This document shows, in pieces, positions 9,595 to 19,373 of a stretch of DNA of 61,687 nt (its first letter is position 1; every line of letters begins with the position of its first letter). A model generated the notes under the pieces. It saw only the letters and a program-made list of their open reading frames with translations. It searched no databases and was not told the origin of the DNA. This DNA comes from Emiliania huxleyi CCMP1516 (Eukaryota; Haptophyta; Isochrysidales; Noelaerhabdaceae), in NCBI RefSeq assembly GCF_000372725.1, contig NW_005197351.1, positions 147,092 through 208,778 on the forward strand, in the 5' to 3' direction. Position numbers and translations under genes: made by a program.

Positions 9595-10969
9595 TGCTCC
9601 GCTCGTTAACATGGCATGGCATGATTTTCCTTTTTTGAACTTAGGTACGCACTTTGCGAGACGGGAGCCAGATTGGTGAGAGACGCTGGCGCTGTGCCGT
9701 CATCTCCCGTCGGGAAGACGAAAGCTCTGTGGGTCTAGAGTGACGAACTCATGTGTAATCCTGGTGATCTGGCTCGTGGAGATCACGCACAGAAGAACGG
9801 AGAGAACGATCTGTTTTCAGCGTTCATCGCACAGTCTGGGCGGGAGACTGTGCGCGGCAGTCATGTGCACCCGCCCAGAGGCAGAGGATCAGAGCCGGCG
9901 CGGCTGAACCACGAGAGCTCGCAACCGGCCTCACCACGAGAGCTCGCCCTCGTAGTGGTGCTCAAAGATCTCGCTCACGCCGGACCACCACTGCGCGCCC
10001 GAGCTCGAGCCGCCGTCTGGATCGCACCCTGCCAGCCCGCTTGTGAGAAAGTCGCGCACCGAGAAGTACGGCACGTTTGGTACTTCCGAGTACACGCCGG
10101 CGGCTCGGAACCCCTCGGCTACCGCGGCGCAAATGTGCTCGCCGATGGCGGTCGGTTCGAGGCGCGGCAGCAGGCAACGAGCTCATCAAAAAGATCTTCA
10201 TCGAAGCCATCGCGATTCGCACCCGCGATCAACTCCTCCAGGAACGCCAAGCCCTGTCGCGACAGCCGTTCCAGGTTCGCCTTGTCGAGCACGTCCCAGT
10301 TTTCAGGGTCGCTCATGACCTCGATTTCCGGCAAGACTTTCGCGACATAGAGGTGCACGCGCAGGTACTGCTCGCGCTTGGGGAGCGCCGTGAATGCCGC
10401 TTGCCCAAGGCGCAGCCGTGGGTCAATCCAAGAGTCAGGCAGACGCCCGTTCCCGCGCGCGGACTGCATTCGCTCGTAGTGGCACATGTCGAGGCAGTGC
10501 TGCTCAAGGGCAGCACGGGAGGCGTGGCGAGCTCCGCAGCAGGTGACGGGGAATTCGGTCGTGACCCAGACGCGCTCGCGCTCGCTCGGAGCGCGGCCCC
10601 GCTGAGCGCTCGGGTAGCAGCGATGCTGCAGACCCATGTCGTCGATCTTGCGATCACCCTGTCCACTGTTCTCCGGTGTGAGGTACGGCATGCGGAGGGG
10701 AGGACCATCGTAGGCAGGTAAGAGAGGGTCTTGCTCGAGCAGGTAAAGGAAGTTTCCCTCGAAGTCGCGACGATCGAACGTGTAGCGCGCGCACAGATCT
10801 TTGGCGCGGGATGCCCAGACGGCGTCGCACCGAGCGACCCGAGCGCACGTTTTACTGACCTCAGCAACGAGGTCCAGTTCAGGTTCTTCCAGATGGCTCA
10901 AGATGCGGATACACTCGTCGTCGGACAGCAAACTGAAGGACATTGCTCGCGACGACAACAAGCGACCCA
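9595..10969. repeat. Segmental duplication, copy 2
   Basis: The 1375-bp direct copy of 354-1732. The 4-bp loss opposite about position 920 falls inside the coding region and breaks the gene carried by this copy. Sequence diverges immediately outside both ends. Confidence 0.95.
10119..10943 (-). pseudogene. Frameshifted copy of the F-box-like protein
   Basis: Identical in translation to the gene at 690-1706 for about 261 residues from the ATG at 10943. A 4-bp deletion then shifts the frame, adding a dozen Arg/Pro/Ser-rich residues before a premature stop. The last 70-odd residues of the intact protein are lost. Upstream sequence also differs from copy 1, beginning 26 bp before the ATG, so it may lack its own promoter. 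It is probably a young pseudogene, unless the indel is a sequencing error. Confidence 0.8.
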
Positions 10970-11129
10970 GGCAATGCTGTGAACAGGCGCCCTTCCATCC
11001 TATGTTCCAGTTCAGCCGTGGTGGTCACATTCGTTGAGGATGTTTGTCTTCTTACTTACTTACTCGTACTTTACAATTCAACCTTGCGCACCCTGTACTC
11101 GCCGCCTCTCCGCCGCGCGCGCCAGTATC

Positions 11130-11160
11130 ACTAGCTCCGAGTAGAGGGGGCGTGCTGCAG
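11130..11160. repeat. 31-bp dispersed repeat, member A
   Basis: Recurs at 21436-21466 in the same orientation with one mismatch (core CTCCGAGTAGAGGGGGCGT). It lies next to the 3' end of the retrotransposon remnant, so it could be part of that element's flank. Confidence 0.7.
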
Positions 11161-11164
11161 CCTA

Positions 11165-11870
11165 GGTGTTAGATACACACGGGGGGGTGTTTGGACACAC
11201 AGGATACACGTGAATCCACACTCAGTCTGGATACACAGTGGATACACAGTGAGATACACAGCCTCCGGTTTCGAAGACGAGCACGTTTTTTTGCTGTGTC
11301 CGAAAGATGGGCGACGAGGGTGCGCCAGTTCTTGAGGAGCGATATGGAGAAGTCGCTGTCGGCGCGCGAGAAGGCGGTATCGATGTTGCACCCGCCCATC
11401 TCGGTCGGCAGCTGTGCCTGGAGCCACGCGAGGTCGCGGAGCGCCTGGGGCGAGGCGTCGGCGCGAGCAATGCTCTCAAAGGACTTGCGGATGCGGTTGT
11501 GCGCAAACTCGAGAGCCTCGCACGCGACATTGGGCGGCGTGATGCCGGCAATGTACTTGGTCTTTGCGCAGGCGATCGACGGTCGTGTCGATGACGTCGA
11601 GCGGCGCGAGCTTCTTCCTGAGGTGCGCGGTGAGCTCCTTCTTGCAGGCTTCAGGGTCGCCAAAGAAGGTGCCGACGGCCTTGAAGCAGTCCACTCGCCC
11701 CGTGGGTTTGCCCTCCTTGTCGCGGTGTGCAGGCGAGCCCCGGAGCCAGCCCGGCGCGCTCGAGAGGTCACCCTCGGGCGAGTAGATGATTTGTTGCTTA
11801 GATGATTTGTTGCTTGATTTGCCAACAACAAACCTAAAACCTAGAGCAAGCAGGGCGGCACGCCCACAAG
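11165..11870 (-). mobile_element. Non-LTR-type reverse transcriptase remnant (C-terminal part)
   Basis: The minus strand encodes the region that follows the catalytic core in non-LTR retrotransposon reverse transcriptases: GRVDCFKAVGTFFGD, a helix-rich stretch ending LRKDQ, then KYIAGITPP and, about 35 residues on, LAWLQAQLPTEMGGCNID. These correspond to the thumb-region pattern with the LP...GG motif. The frame breaks near 11575 (one-base shift between LRKDQ and KYIAG). No YxDD catalytic box is present upstream. At the 3' side (11169-11262) short GGATACACA-type repeats lie, as at the tails of some LINEs. It is a truncated, inactive copy. Family assignment is by pattern only. Confidence 0.6.
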
Positions 11871-12657
11871 CCCACTCGCCAGTCGGGTGGGGCTTGCACG
11901 GGGGGTGGGGGGCACTCAGCCGCAAAACCATGCAGGGGCCGTTAAGGTTCGTTGTTAGCAGATCAATGCGGGTGGGGGAAGCGTTTTTCTTCCGGCACTC
12001 GCCCGATATCGCCGTTTTTGCTGCCGCTCCGACGTGTTGTACATGAGCCATTCCGCCGTCCTCCTCCTCGGTCTTGTTGCGTGCGATGGGCTGGTGGCCA
12101 CTCTTCCGCCCGCCCCGCTCGATGCTCGGCGCGCTGGCTGCCTGCAGCTCGCCGGCAACAAGAGGCGCAAGGCGAGGGGACGAGAGGCTGCACTGCGGCT
12201 GGCTGGTTTGGGCGGCCGCCCCCTCGCCGACGACCAAGGCGATCTCGAGCCAAGGAGGCCGTGGAGACCGTGGCGCGGCGCTGGCGCAAAGAAGCGTGGC
12301 GGCCGGCAAACGGCGCTAGCCTCTCAGGTGGACGAGCTGAGCCGGGCGCTGTCCACGGCGGCGTCGGTGGCGCGCCTGCTCGCCTCCACAAACGCGACGC
12401 TGCCTCAGGCGGCGCTCCGAGCGGCGGCGCCCCTCTGCGATGCGACCGGTGCTGACCCAGCTCTCGGGAGCGGAGCTCTCGGGGGAGACGCTTTGGGGCA
12501 AGGGGGCCGGAGGCGGCGCTGGAGGCTTCGCGGCGCGGGCGCGGAAAAAAGGCGCGCGGACGGCGCCAGTTCGCTGGCGGGGCAAAGAGGCCCTTCCGTG
12601 AACCTTCGCGGCCCCTTGTCATAGGCGGGGGGAGGGCGCCACCCGCGAAAGCTTCGC
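11871..12657. other. Possible 5' exons of the downstream coiled-coil gene
   Basis: Plus-strand frames carry short coiled-coil-like stretches (KEAVETVARRWRKEAW near 12255; VDELSRALSTAASVARLL near 12330, preceded by CTCTCAG|G). They could be exons of the gene continuing at 12658, but I could not join them into one frame. The opposite strand offers only Arg/Pro-rich frames. Confidence 0.3.
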
Positions 12658-13155
12658 CAACCTTCTCGCAGATCTCCGGCGGCTCAGCGCGCGCGTGGCT
12701 GCCTCCGCGGCCACGTCGGCAGCGCTGCAGCAGGCGCTGGACGAGAAGGTGGCCGAGACAGAGGCGTTGCGAACGGCCCTCGGCTGCCGCTCTGCTGAGG
12801 CCGCCGCCTCCGCCCTCGGAGATTGGGCCGAGATCGGGGCGAGATCGGGGCGAGATCGGGCCGAGATCGGGCCGAGATCGGGGCGAGATCGGAGTGGTAG
12901 TTCGTTCCCGGTAGGTCGCCACCCTCTCGGCGCAGCTGTCTGCGCTGCGCGCGCGTGCTACGCATGCGGAGAGTGCCGCCGCAGAGCTGCAGGGCGAGCT
13001 GCAGGGGGTGCAGCAGGCGGGCGAGGCTGGTAGTCAAGAAGCGACTCAGTGGGACGTGAATGAATGACTGTGCGGCTGCAGCAGGCGGGCGAGGCTGCGG
13101 CGAGGGAAGAGGCGGCGGCGGCGGCGGCGGCGCGCCGGGCTTTCTTTGCGGAGGA

Positions 13156-13196
<41 letters not shown>

Positions 13197-13290
13197 AAGA
13201 TGGCTTGCAGTTGGAGGGGTCGCCGCCGCCGATAAGGCGTCCGTCCGCGCTCGAGGATGGCTTGCTTGCTCCGCGACACCCGTCTGCTTC
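12658..13290 (+). CDS. Coiled-coil, Ala-rich protein (internal exons)
   Basis: Exon pieces encode heptad-rich helix: DLRRLSARVAASAATSAALQ and QQALDEKVAETEALRTAL, then after an array-bearing intron LSALRARATHAESAAAELQG, then [20 protein letters not shown] and a poly-Ala run from a GCG repeat. The join across 13017-13084 keeps frame and removes an in-frame stop. Gene ends are not resolved. The next exons (about 13330-13410, DYLLSRDTPILRSLAQCHAH) and the GNAT-like exons further on may belong to the same gene. No family assigned. Confidence 0.42.
12827..12892. repeat. 11-bp CCGAGATCGGG-type tandem array
   Basis: Six consecutive units of GAGATCGGGGC / GAGATCGGGCC with 11-bp spacing. It lies between two coiled-coil exons, in a predicted intron. 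It is one of several arrays with a CCGAG core in predicted introns of this window. Confidence 0.85.
13017..13084 (+). other. 68-bp GC-AG intron flanked by a perfect 21-bp duplication
   Basis: Positions 13009-13029 and 13077-13097 are identical over exactly 21 bp. Splicing CAG|GCGGGC to CAG|GCGGGC removes 68 bp, including an in-frame TGA, and restores a continuous coiled coil. The two splice sites are the same sequence, one in each copy of the duplication. The insert between the copies is 47 bp. Confidence 0.6.
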
Positions 13291-13599
13291 GCTCCTGCCG
13301 TGAACCTTCCCGGGACTGCCGGCGAGTAGGACTACTTGCTCTCCCGCGACACGCCCATCCTCCGCTCGCTCGCGCAGTGCCACGCCCACCTCGCCGCCGG
13401 AGCCGGCCTGCAGCTTAGATGCATCCACAGTGAGGCGGCCAGGCAGGCAGGCAAGGTGTGCGGACTGCGTGCATGGAGAGGCGCAGACACCGTCAGACCA
13501 ACTTCACATGGCGTTCTGAGCCAGGGGGGCGTGCGCGGGCGCTGGCGCCTCTTCCTGCGACGTGTCTCGGAGCTCTCCTACTCGAGTCCTAGGCGGACT

Positions 13600-14171
13600 G
13601 CAGTGGTCCCGCACCGCCCCGCGGCCGTATGAGCTGGCGGTTCGGAACGAGGCCGAGGAGATCTTCGTCGCCTTCAAGCTGCAGCTCGCCGCGCCCGTGC
13701 GCCCGTGGCATTCCCCGCACACCCGCCGCCTCGTCGTGACGCACGTCGGGGTGCCCGAGCCGTTTCGGCGGCGTGGCGTCCTTTCGCGCACCATGGACGC
13801 GCTCGCAGAGGCGGTGCTGCCCGACGAGATCGAGGTCCGAGAGCTCGCGAGAGGATCCGAGATCGCCCGAGATCGAGGCGCCGCCGCGCAACGAGACGCG
13901 GGGTCTGAGAGAGCCCGAGTCGCGGTCCACTCGCCCCTCTGCCAACCGCAATCCCGTCACGCTCCCTGTCACGCCACACGCAATCCCGCCACGCTCCCGC
14001 CGCAATCCTGTCACGCCGCAGGTCGACCGCGTGCTCTCCGACACGATGCGCGCCTACTGCTGCTCGCGCGGCTACGACCTCGTGCCCGCGCAGCCAGGCG
14101 ACGCGCTCACCGTGTGCCTCCTCAGCTCGTGCTTTCTCCTCCGGAACCTTCTCGGAACCCTCCTCCTGTAG
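13600..14171 (+). CDS. GNAT-type acetyltransferase-like C-terminal exons
   Basis: Exon 13600-13834 encodes YELAVRNEAEEIFVAFKLQ and then RRLVVTHVGVPEPFRRRGVL, which resembles the acetyl-CoA-binding strand and (R/Q)xxGxG/A loop of GNAT enzymes. A 187-bp intron (GAG|GTCCGA ... CAG|GTCGAC, 13835-14021) joins to VDRVLSDTMRAYCCSRGYDL, matching the final helix and GY-strand of the fold. The frame ends at TAG 14169-14171 after a hydrophobic tail. The join is phase 0. The start of the first exon is uncertain; it may be fused to the upstream coiled-coil exons. Substrate unknown. Confidence 0.45.
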
Positions 14172-15153
14172 GCGAGGAGCTCGCCGGCGGCTCGTACCGA
14201 CGGCCGTGGGCGGCGGGGGACGGCGCCGGCGCCCACTCGTTGGCGGGCGGCGGCGCCGACAGGGGGGGCTTGTCCGGGTCAGCCTCTGAGCAGGCGTGCG
14301 TTTGACCTGATTTCTCATTTCACTCTTTTCAGATGTTTGCTCCCCGCGTTATGAGTGGCGCGTGGCGTGGGGGAGCCCGCAGTTGGGGAGTCAGGGGAGA
14401 TGGACCTGTTATTCGTTCTCGTTCTTTGATTCGCCTGAGTTCCGTGTCCGTGATAACCGTGTCGGCACCGTGATACAAGAGCTCTAGATGTACCGCTGCT
14501 GAGAGATCCGTGTGCGGGGTCGCCGCGTGCGGTGTAGCAGCCATAGCACAACACGACCGAATAGCGGCTGAGGCTGGCAATCCCGCTTGCGCAAGGCCCC
14601 GCTTGCCTCGTCGCACACGGTGAAGGCCGGGACCTCGTCGCCTTCGGCGCGCTCGTCGACAGAGGCCACGAGGAAGGTGATGGTCGAGCCGCGTCGCACG
14701 TGGACGGTCCGTGCAGATCTGCGGCTCGCGATGTGGCATCGGCGTGTTGAGCGTGGACATCCACCTTCTGCGCCATGATCGGATGATCCCGCATTCATCG
14801 TTACCGCGAAAAATTTGGGTTGAGGGAAATTCTCTCGAAAGCAACTCGCGCGATGGAAAAAAAAACTTTTGGGTGATGGAGCACGATCTCGAGCAAAAGA
14901 TGCGCGCCGCACCTGCCAAAGCACGGACTTTCTCTTACACCTTGAAGGCGCGCTCTACCTGCTCGCGGCAGCGGCCACGGCGCTTCGCTCGCTCCGATCG
15001 CGGCTCTCGTCACCCCGCACTCTCCATCAGCTCCCCCTCCCCTCGCCCTCCCCCACATCCCGCGTCCTCGCCTCCTCCTCCTCGCGACGCGCGCATTACG
15101 CTTCCGCCCGCCCCCTGCCGACCAAAAGGTGCCACTGCTGCAGCATCGGAAGC
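14172..15153. other. No firmly supported gene
   Basis: A minus-strand frame at 14484-14924 has a natural-looking core (TVHVRRGSTITFLVASVDER, then EGDEVPAFTVCDEASG) but no recognisable domain and no clean gene structure. The right part is the probable 5' flank of the gene starting at 15154. Confidence 0.3.
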
Positions 15154-15942
15154 ATGGAGGTTGACGCGGGAAGCGACCTGCAGGTGGGAGGCGCCGCCCT
15201 GCCGCCGCTGGCGACTGCGGCGGTGGCCGAGGCGGCCGGCGACCCCATGCTTCCGATGAAGCGCGCCGCGCCAGAGCCCGAGATGGCCGCGCCAGAGCCC
15301 GAGGTGGCCCCGCCCCCACTACTACCCGTACCCGAGGCACACGTCACGGCAGAGGAGGGGCACTTCGCGGCAGCGCAGGCGCAGGTCGCTGCGGCGTGGG
15401 AGGCGGCGGCCCCGGTCACTTTCGCGCCAGAGGCGGCCGCGGGCCCCGTCGTGCCGATGGCGGCACAAGGCCTCGTCTCGATGGCCGCTGCGGTCGCCGT
15501 CTCGGTTACCGATGGCCCGCCAGGCAAGCGCCCGCGGGGCCGCGCCCCGAACGGCGTGGACGGGCGGCCAAAGCTCTGGGACGCCAAGAAGGGCATCTGG
15601 GTCGACCAGACCGATCCCGATGCCGCGAATGTGCCCGACACATGGGACGAGAAGATGAAGAAGAATGCCGAGCGGCAGAAGCAGCGGCGGGAGCGGGGCG
15701 ACTGGAACCCGCAGGACGAGGAGTGCTGCGCCAAGTACACCAAGAACACGCTCAAGTCGAGCCGCATCAAGGGCGACCCCAAGCTCGCCGGCTTGCTCGA
15801 GCAGCACAAGACGCTCGCGCCGATGCCCTTCCGGGACATGCTCTGCCAAGCCGGGTACTGCACGACGCGGCGCGAGATCACCAACTTCCGCTACCGGCAG
15901 CAGCAGAGGGAGAAGAAGGGCCTCTCCGGGTTCGCTGAGTAG
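15154..15942 (+). CDS. Uncharacterised Ala/Pro-rich, basic C-terminal protein
   Basis: A 262-residue intronless frame; the ATG at 15154 is the first that gives non-repetitive sequence. The N-terminal 120 residues are Ala/Pro/Glu-rich. At about residue 125 an AT-hook-like GKRPRGRAP is followed by a compact, conserved-looking domain: DGRPKLWDAKKGIWVDQTD, a Lys/Arg-rich helix (KKNAERQKQRRERGDW), CCAKYTKNT, and a C-terminal FRDMLCQAGYCTTRREITN segment. The AT-hook and basic character suggest a nuclear DNA-associated protein, but I do not recognise the family. It is convergent with the minus-strand frame at 16121. Confidence 0.65.
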   Translation: MEVDAGSDLQVGGAALPPLATAAVAEAAGDPMLPMKRAAPEPEMAAPEPEVAPPPLLPVPEAHVTAEEGHFAAAQAQVAAAWEAAAPVTFAPEAAAGPVVPMAAQGLVSMAAAVAVSVTDGPPGKRPRGRAPNGVDGRPKLWDAKKGIWVDQTDPDAANVPDTWDEKMKKNAERQKQRRERGDWNPQDEECCAKYTKNTLKSSRIKGDPKLAGLLEQHKTLAPMPFRDMLCQAGYCTTRREITNFRYRQQQREKKGLSGFAE

Positions 15943-16120
15943 CGCCGAGCGGGAGCACGGGGGGGGCGAGGGGAGGGGGGGTGGCACTACCTGGTGCTGA
16001 CCACAAACCGGTCCCACACGTGGTGATAGTAGCAGGAGGAGAACGGACCCGGCTGCAGGTCCGGCAGAGCTCGATTAGCTGGGGCAAGCAGGGTCTCCCT
16101 TCGAAGCAGGCGAGCACGGA

Positions 16121-17041
16121 TCATTGTCCGTCGACATCAGGGAGGGGCGTCGAGAGTAGGATACGTTCCGGGATGCGCACACAGCGCACAGGGACGAGAG
16201 TAGAGGGCATTGCGAGAGTCGGCCGTCTAGCGTTTTCAAGGGCTTGCCTTGCGTGTTTGCGTTCCGCGTCAACACCGCGCGGTGCGATATTCTTTGTGTT
16301 TCCGAGATAATTAGTACATACATTGAACACGGTACACGCGCGCTCGCCGCTCGCTCTCTTTTTTATCTCTCGGGGTCTCGCCTTACGCCTTCCTTCAAAC
16401 CACTCAAACGACCCTCGACCCGCACCGCGCACGCCGCAGTGGACAGACCGCGCTACAAACCAACTTCGAACTTGATTCGTAGATGTGCGCGTCTCACGGC
16501 CGGGCCGCGGGACGGGGAGGGAGGGGGGTGGCAGTCCGTAAAAATCTCCGCGGTGTATGGCCGGCCACCACAAGCCCTGCTCGCCCAGGATCTCGACGTG
16601 CGTTCCCGTCTCCACGATGGTGTGCCCCGCCTGCTTCGCCGTCTCGTCCACCCGCAGCCGCTCCCGCCGCTCCCTCTGGCCCTCCCTCGCCGTCGGAAGG
16701 GCGTAGTTCGGGCCGCTCTCCTCCACGCCGGCCAGCACGTCCGCGGCGCTCACCGCCTCGACGTCCATCGCCTCCTCCGCCGCCGGCTCGGTCGTGCCGC
16801 CCGCTGCCTCGCGTTGTCTGCGCTGCCGCTCGCGCTCGTGGTGTGCTGCTCGGCGCTCGACGCCGCCGCCCTCGTGCACGCACGCCGCCTGCGGTGCCAT
16901 CTCGCCGCAGGGCGAAGGCCAACCGCAAATTTCGCACAAACTCCGTGCAAAGCCCCTTCGAACGCGCGAAAGCGCCGGCTTTCGAACCTCGGCGCCCGCC
17001 CTCTTTCTGGCCGCGTCCCTCCCCTGTCCGATCTTCTGCAT
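16121..17041 (-). CDS. Uncharacterised Arg/Glu-rich protein
   Basis: A 306-residue frame with ATG at 17041; a second candidate ATG at 16900 opens a more natural stretch. The middle is charged and likely helical (HHERERQRRQREAAGG, EEAMDVEAVSAADVLAGVEE, GQRERRERLRVDETAKQAGH), followed by THVEILGEQGLWWPAIHRGD. The last 130 residues are Arg-rich and may be 3' untranslated sequence read through or an unspliced intron. No domain recognised. Support comes from the uninterrupted frame and the acidic/basic helical pattern only. Confidence 0.4.
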   Translation of the reverse strand: MQKIGQGRDAARKRAGAEVRKPALSRVRRGFARSLCEICGWPSPCGEMAPQAACVHEGGGVERRAAHHERERQRRQREAAGGTTEPAAEEAMDVEAVSAADVLAGVEESGPNYALPTAREGQRERRERLRVDETAKQAGHTIVETGTHVEILGEQGLWWPAIHRGDFYGLPPPSLPVPRPGRETRTSTNQVRSWFVARSVHCGVRGAGRGSFEWFEGRRKARPREIKKRASGERACTVFNVCTNYLGNTKNIAPRGVDAERKHARQALENARRPTLAMPSTLVPVRCVRIPERILLSTPLPDVDGQ

Positions 17042-17353
17042 TCACTCTTTACATACATAAATAAGTCCGTAAATATGTAACTTATGGAAACCACGAGAGA
17101 CTCCCCCACCGCACCCACCCACCCAGCTATACAACGTACAAGGCAGGCAGAGATACACCTAGCACGCTCGCGACACACCACACAAATGCGACTCAAAGGC
17201 GCCCTCGATCCAGGCGCCACTCCAGAGCATGCTGCCGTTGCCGCGCGCGCGCGGCAAAGTCAAACCGCCGACCGAAGGCGTCATGATAGCCGATCCGCAT
17301 GGACCAAAATCATACGCGCGGCACCAAACGCCGCGCGCAAAAGCAGGCCCCTA
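17042..17353. other. Intergenic, no gene seen
   Basis: Mixed composition, lower GC near 17040-17080. It is the 5' flank of the minus-strand frame ending at 17041 and the 3' flank of the ankyrin gene ending at 17354. Confidence 0.5.
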
Positions 17354-18799
17354 TTACTGCGTCTCGCGCGCGATGGCGAAGCCCAAGACGCAGTGGCCAA
17401 AGTAGAGCGCCGCGATGCCGTTCGTGGATCCGGCCGAGTCGAGGTGGTACCGCTCGTGGATCTCGTAGAGCGAGAGGACGAGGAGCGCCGCCCGCGCGCG
17501 CGCCGCCGCGGGGAAGAGCGAGTGGCTTGCCGGCGACCACGGCGCCGCTGCCCGCCGAACCAGCGCCGCCGCCTCGCCCTCGCCGCCCGCGGCGCGCCGC
17601 AGCGGCGTCGGCTCGCCCTCGTGCAAGCTTGCGCCGCTGCGGAGGAGCGAGGTGGCGCGGGCGGCGGTGAGGGTCTCAAGGTGCGCGAGCGGCGTCCAGC
17701 CGCGGCTGGCGACCAGCCAGGCGGCGAGGTCGGCGTGGCCGCGGCTGTTTGCGGCCTCCTCGGGTGTGCCGAGGGGCGTTGCAGCTCGGGAGGCGCCGTA
17801 GGAGGAGAGGAGCTTGGCGACCTCGAGGTGGCCGAAGTGGCACGCGGCGAACAGCGGCGTGGCGCCGTTCTGCTTGGCTTGGTTGACGTCAGCGCCGGCC
17901 TCGAGGAGCAGCCGGGCGATCTCGAGCTGGCCCTCCTGGCACGCCATGAACAGCGGCGTGGTGCCGCAGTTCATCGCTTGGTTGATGTCAGCGCCAGCGC
18001 CGCGCAGCAGCTGCGCGCACTCGAGGTGGCCGTTCTGGCTCGCCATGAACAGCGGCGTGGCGCCTTCAGAATCTGCTTGGTTGACCGCCGCGCCAGCGTC
18101 GCGCAGCAGCAGGGCGCACTCGAGGTGGCCGTTCTGGCACGCGATGAACAGCGGTGTGGCGCCGTTCTGCTTGGCTTGGTCGGCCGCCGCGCTAGCCTCG
18201 AGGAGCAGCTGGACGCACTCGGGGTGGCCCTCCTGGCTCGCTATGAACAGCGGCGTGGTACCATCGTTGCAGGCTTGGTTGACCGCCGCGCCAGCCTCGA
18301 GGAGTAGCCGGGCGCATTGGACGTGGCCCTCCTGGCACGCGATCAACAGCGGCGTGGCGCCTTGCCCCTCGGCTTGGTTGACCGCCGCGTTGGCCTCGAG
18401 AAGCAGCCGAACGCACTCGAGCTGACCCATCTCGCTCGCGATGTACAGCGGCGTGCAGCCGTACTCATCGGCTTGGCCTGTCGCCGCGCCTGCCTCGAGG
18501 AGCAGCCGGGCGCACTCAATCTGCCCCTCCTGGCACGCGATATACAGCGCGGAAGCGCCGCGGCCAGTCGTCGCCCCCACGCTCGCGCCGCCCTCGAGAA
18601 GTAGCCGCACCGCCTCGGCCTGCCCGTGCCGAGCGGCCCAGGTGAGCAGCGTGTCCTGCCTCTCGGTGTCGTGCCGCGCGTCGAGCTGGGCCGCGAGCGA
18701 CGTGCCGCGCGTTCGCTGCCCGGAGAGGAAAGCGCGCAGCGAGGCCAGGTCGCCCCGAGCCAGGTCGGCGAGGCGGGTTGGGCGGATGGCGCCGCTCAT
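17354..18799 (-). CDS. Ankyrin-repeat protein (about ten repeats)
   Basis: A 481-residue single-exon protein. ATG at 18799. Residues about 45-370 are ankyrin repeats of 33 residues with the consensus GATPLFIACQEGHLECARLL...EAGAAVNQA; repeats are very similar to each other also at DNA level (99-bp periodicity), which points to recent internal expansion. Residues 370-400 hold a degenerate repeat. The C-terminal part has WSPASHSLFPAAARARAALL, a motif seen after ankyrin arrays in many algal proteins, and a basic/hydrophobic end. Likely a cytosolic protein-interaction scaffold. No catalytic domain. It lies head-to-tail with the ankyrin/U-box gene on the same strand. Confidence 0.9.
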   Translation of the reverse strand: MSGAIRPTRLADLARGDLASLRAFLSGQRTRGTSLAAQLDARHDTERQDTLLTWAARHGQAEAVRLLLEGGASVGATTGRGASALYIACQEGQIECARLLLEAGAATGQADEYGCTPLYIASEMGQLECVRLLLEANAAVNQAEGQGATPLLIACQEGHVQCARLLLEAGAAVNQACNDGTTPLFIASQEGHPECVQLLLEASAAADQAKQNGATPLFIACQNGHLECALLLRDAGAAVNQADSEGATPLFMASQNGHLECAQLLRGAGADINQAMNCGTTPLFMACQEGQLEIARLLLEAGADVNQAKQNGATPLFAACHFGHLEVAKLLSSYGASRAATPLGTPEEAANSRGHADLAAWLVASRGWTPLAHLETLTAARATSLLRSGASLHEGEPTPLRRAAGGEGEAAALVRRAAAPWSPASHSLFPAAARARAALLVLSLYEIHERYHLDSAGSTNGIAALYFGHCVLGFAIARETQ

Positions 18800-19373
18800 T
18801 CGAGCTCATGCATCAGGAAAGGAAACTCACTCTCTCGCAGCACAGCACGGCAGAAAGAAGAAAATCCCGCGCGGACCCGATCCCGATCATCCGGCCCGCT
18901 GGGTGCGCTTCTGAGCTCCCCGGCCCTGGATGTGAGGTTAATGACTGCACTCCAAGTGCTCCAAGTGCGGAGCAATTCATCTCGAGGGTTCGGGCTACTT
19001 GACGCCTAGGGGGCCGGCGACCTGGGCCGCCGTCACGGCCTGTTTGTGTTTAGCCGCGCTCCAAGTCGAGGACAGCGCGGCGCGCGAAAGCTGCGACCGC
19101 AGGAGCGCAGCCTCCCCGCTACCGCAGCTCCAGGGCGGGGCCCGGAAGGGGCCCACCCGCTCCCCGAGCCCGTCACATGCATCGTTTGCGCGCGCGCGCG
19201 CTGGAGAATAGCACGCTTCTAAGGCTTCTCGGCGTCTTGATCGCGCTTCTTCTTCTTCAGGCAGACCAACGTCACACACAATCCCGGGGCGCCCAACCCA
19301 CCCTCACGCCACCTTTTCTCTGCACCGCGGAACCACCCCTGACCCCTTCATTCCGTTCGGCGACCCCCTCCCT
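18800..19373. other. Intergenic with one member of an 87-bp dispersed repeat
   Basis: Contains the repeat at 18879-18965. No supported frame otherwise. It separates the 5' end of the ankyrin gene from the 3' end of the ankyrin/U-box gene. Confidence 0.5.
18879..18965. repeat. 87-bp dispersed repeat, member A
   Basis: Matches 21598-21684 in the same orientation with three mismatches over 87 bp. It ends with CTCCAAGTGCTCCAAG, which also occurs at about 21754 and 25247, so it belongs to a wider family. A diverged third copy with an insertion follows at about 21693-21770. The two main copies bracket the ankyrin/U-box gene. Confidence 0.85.
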
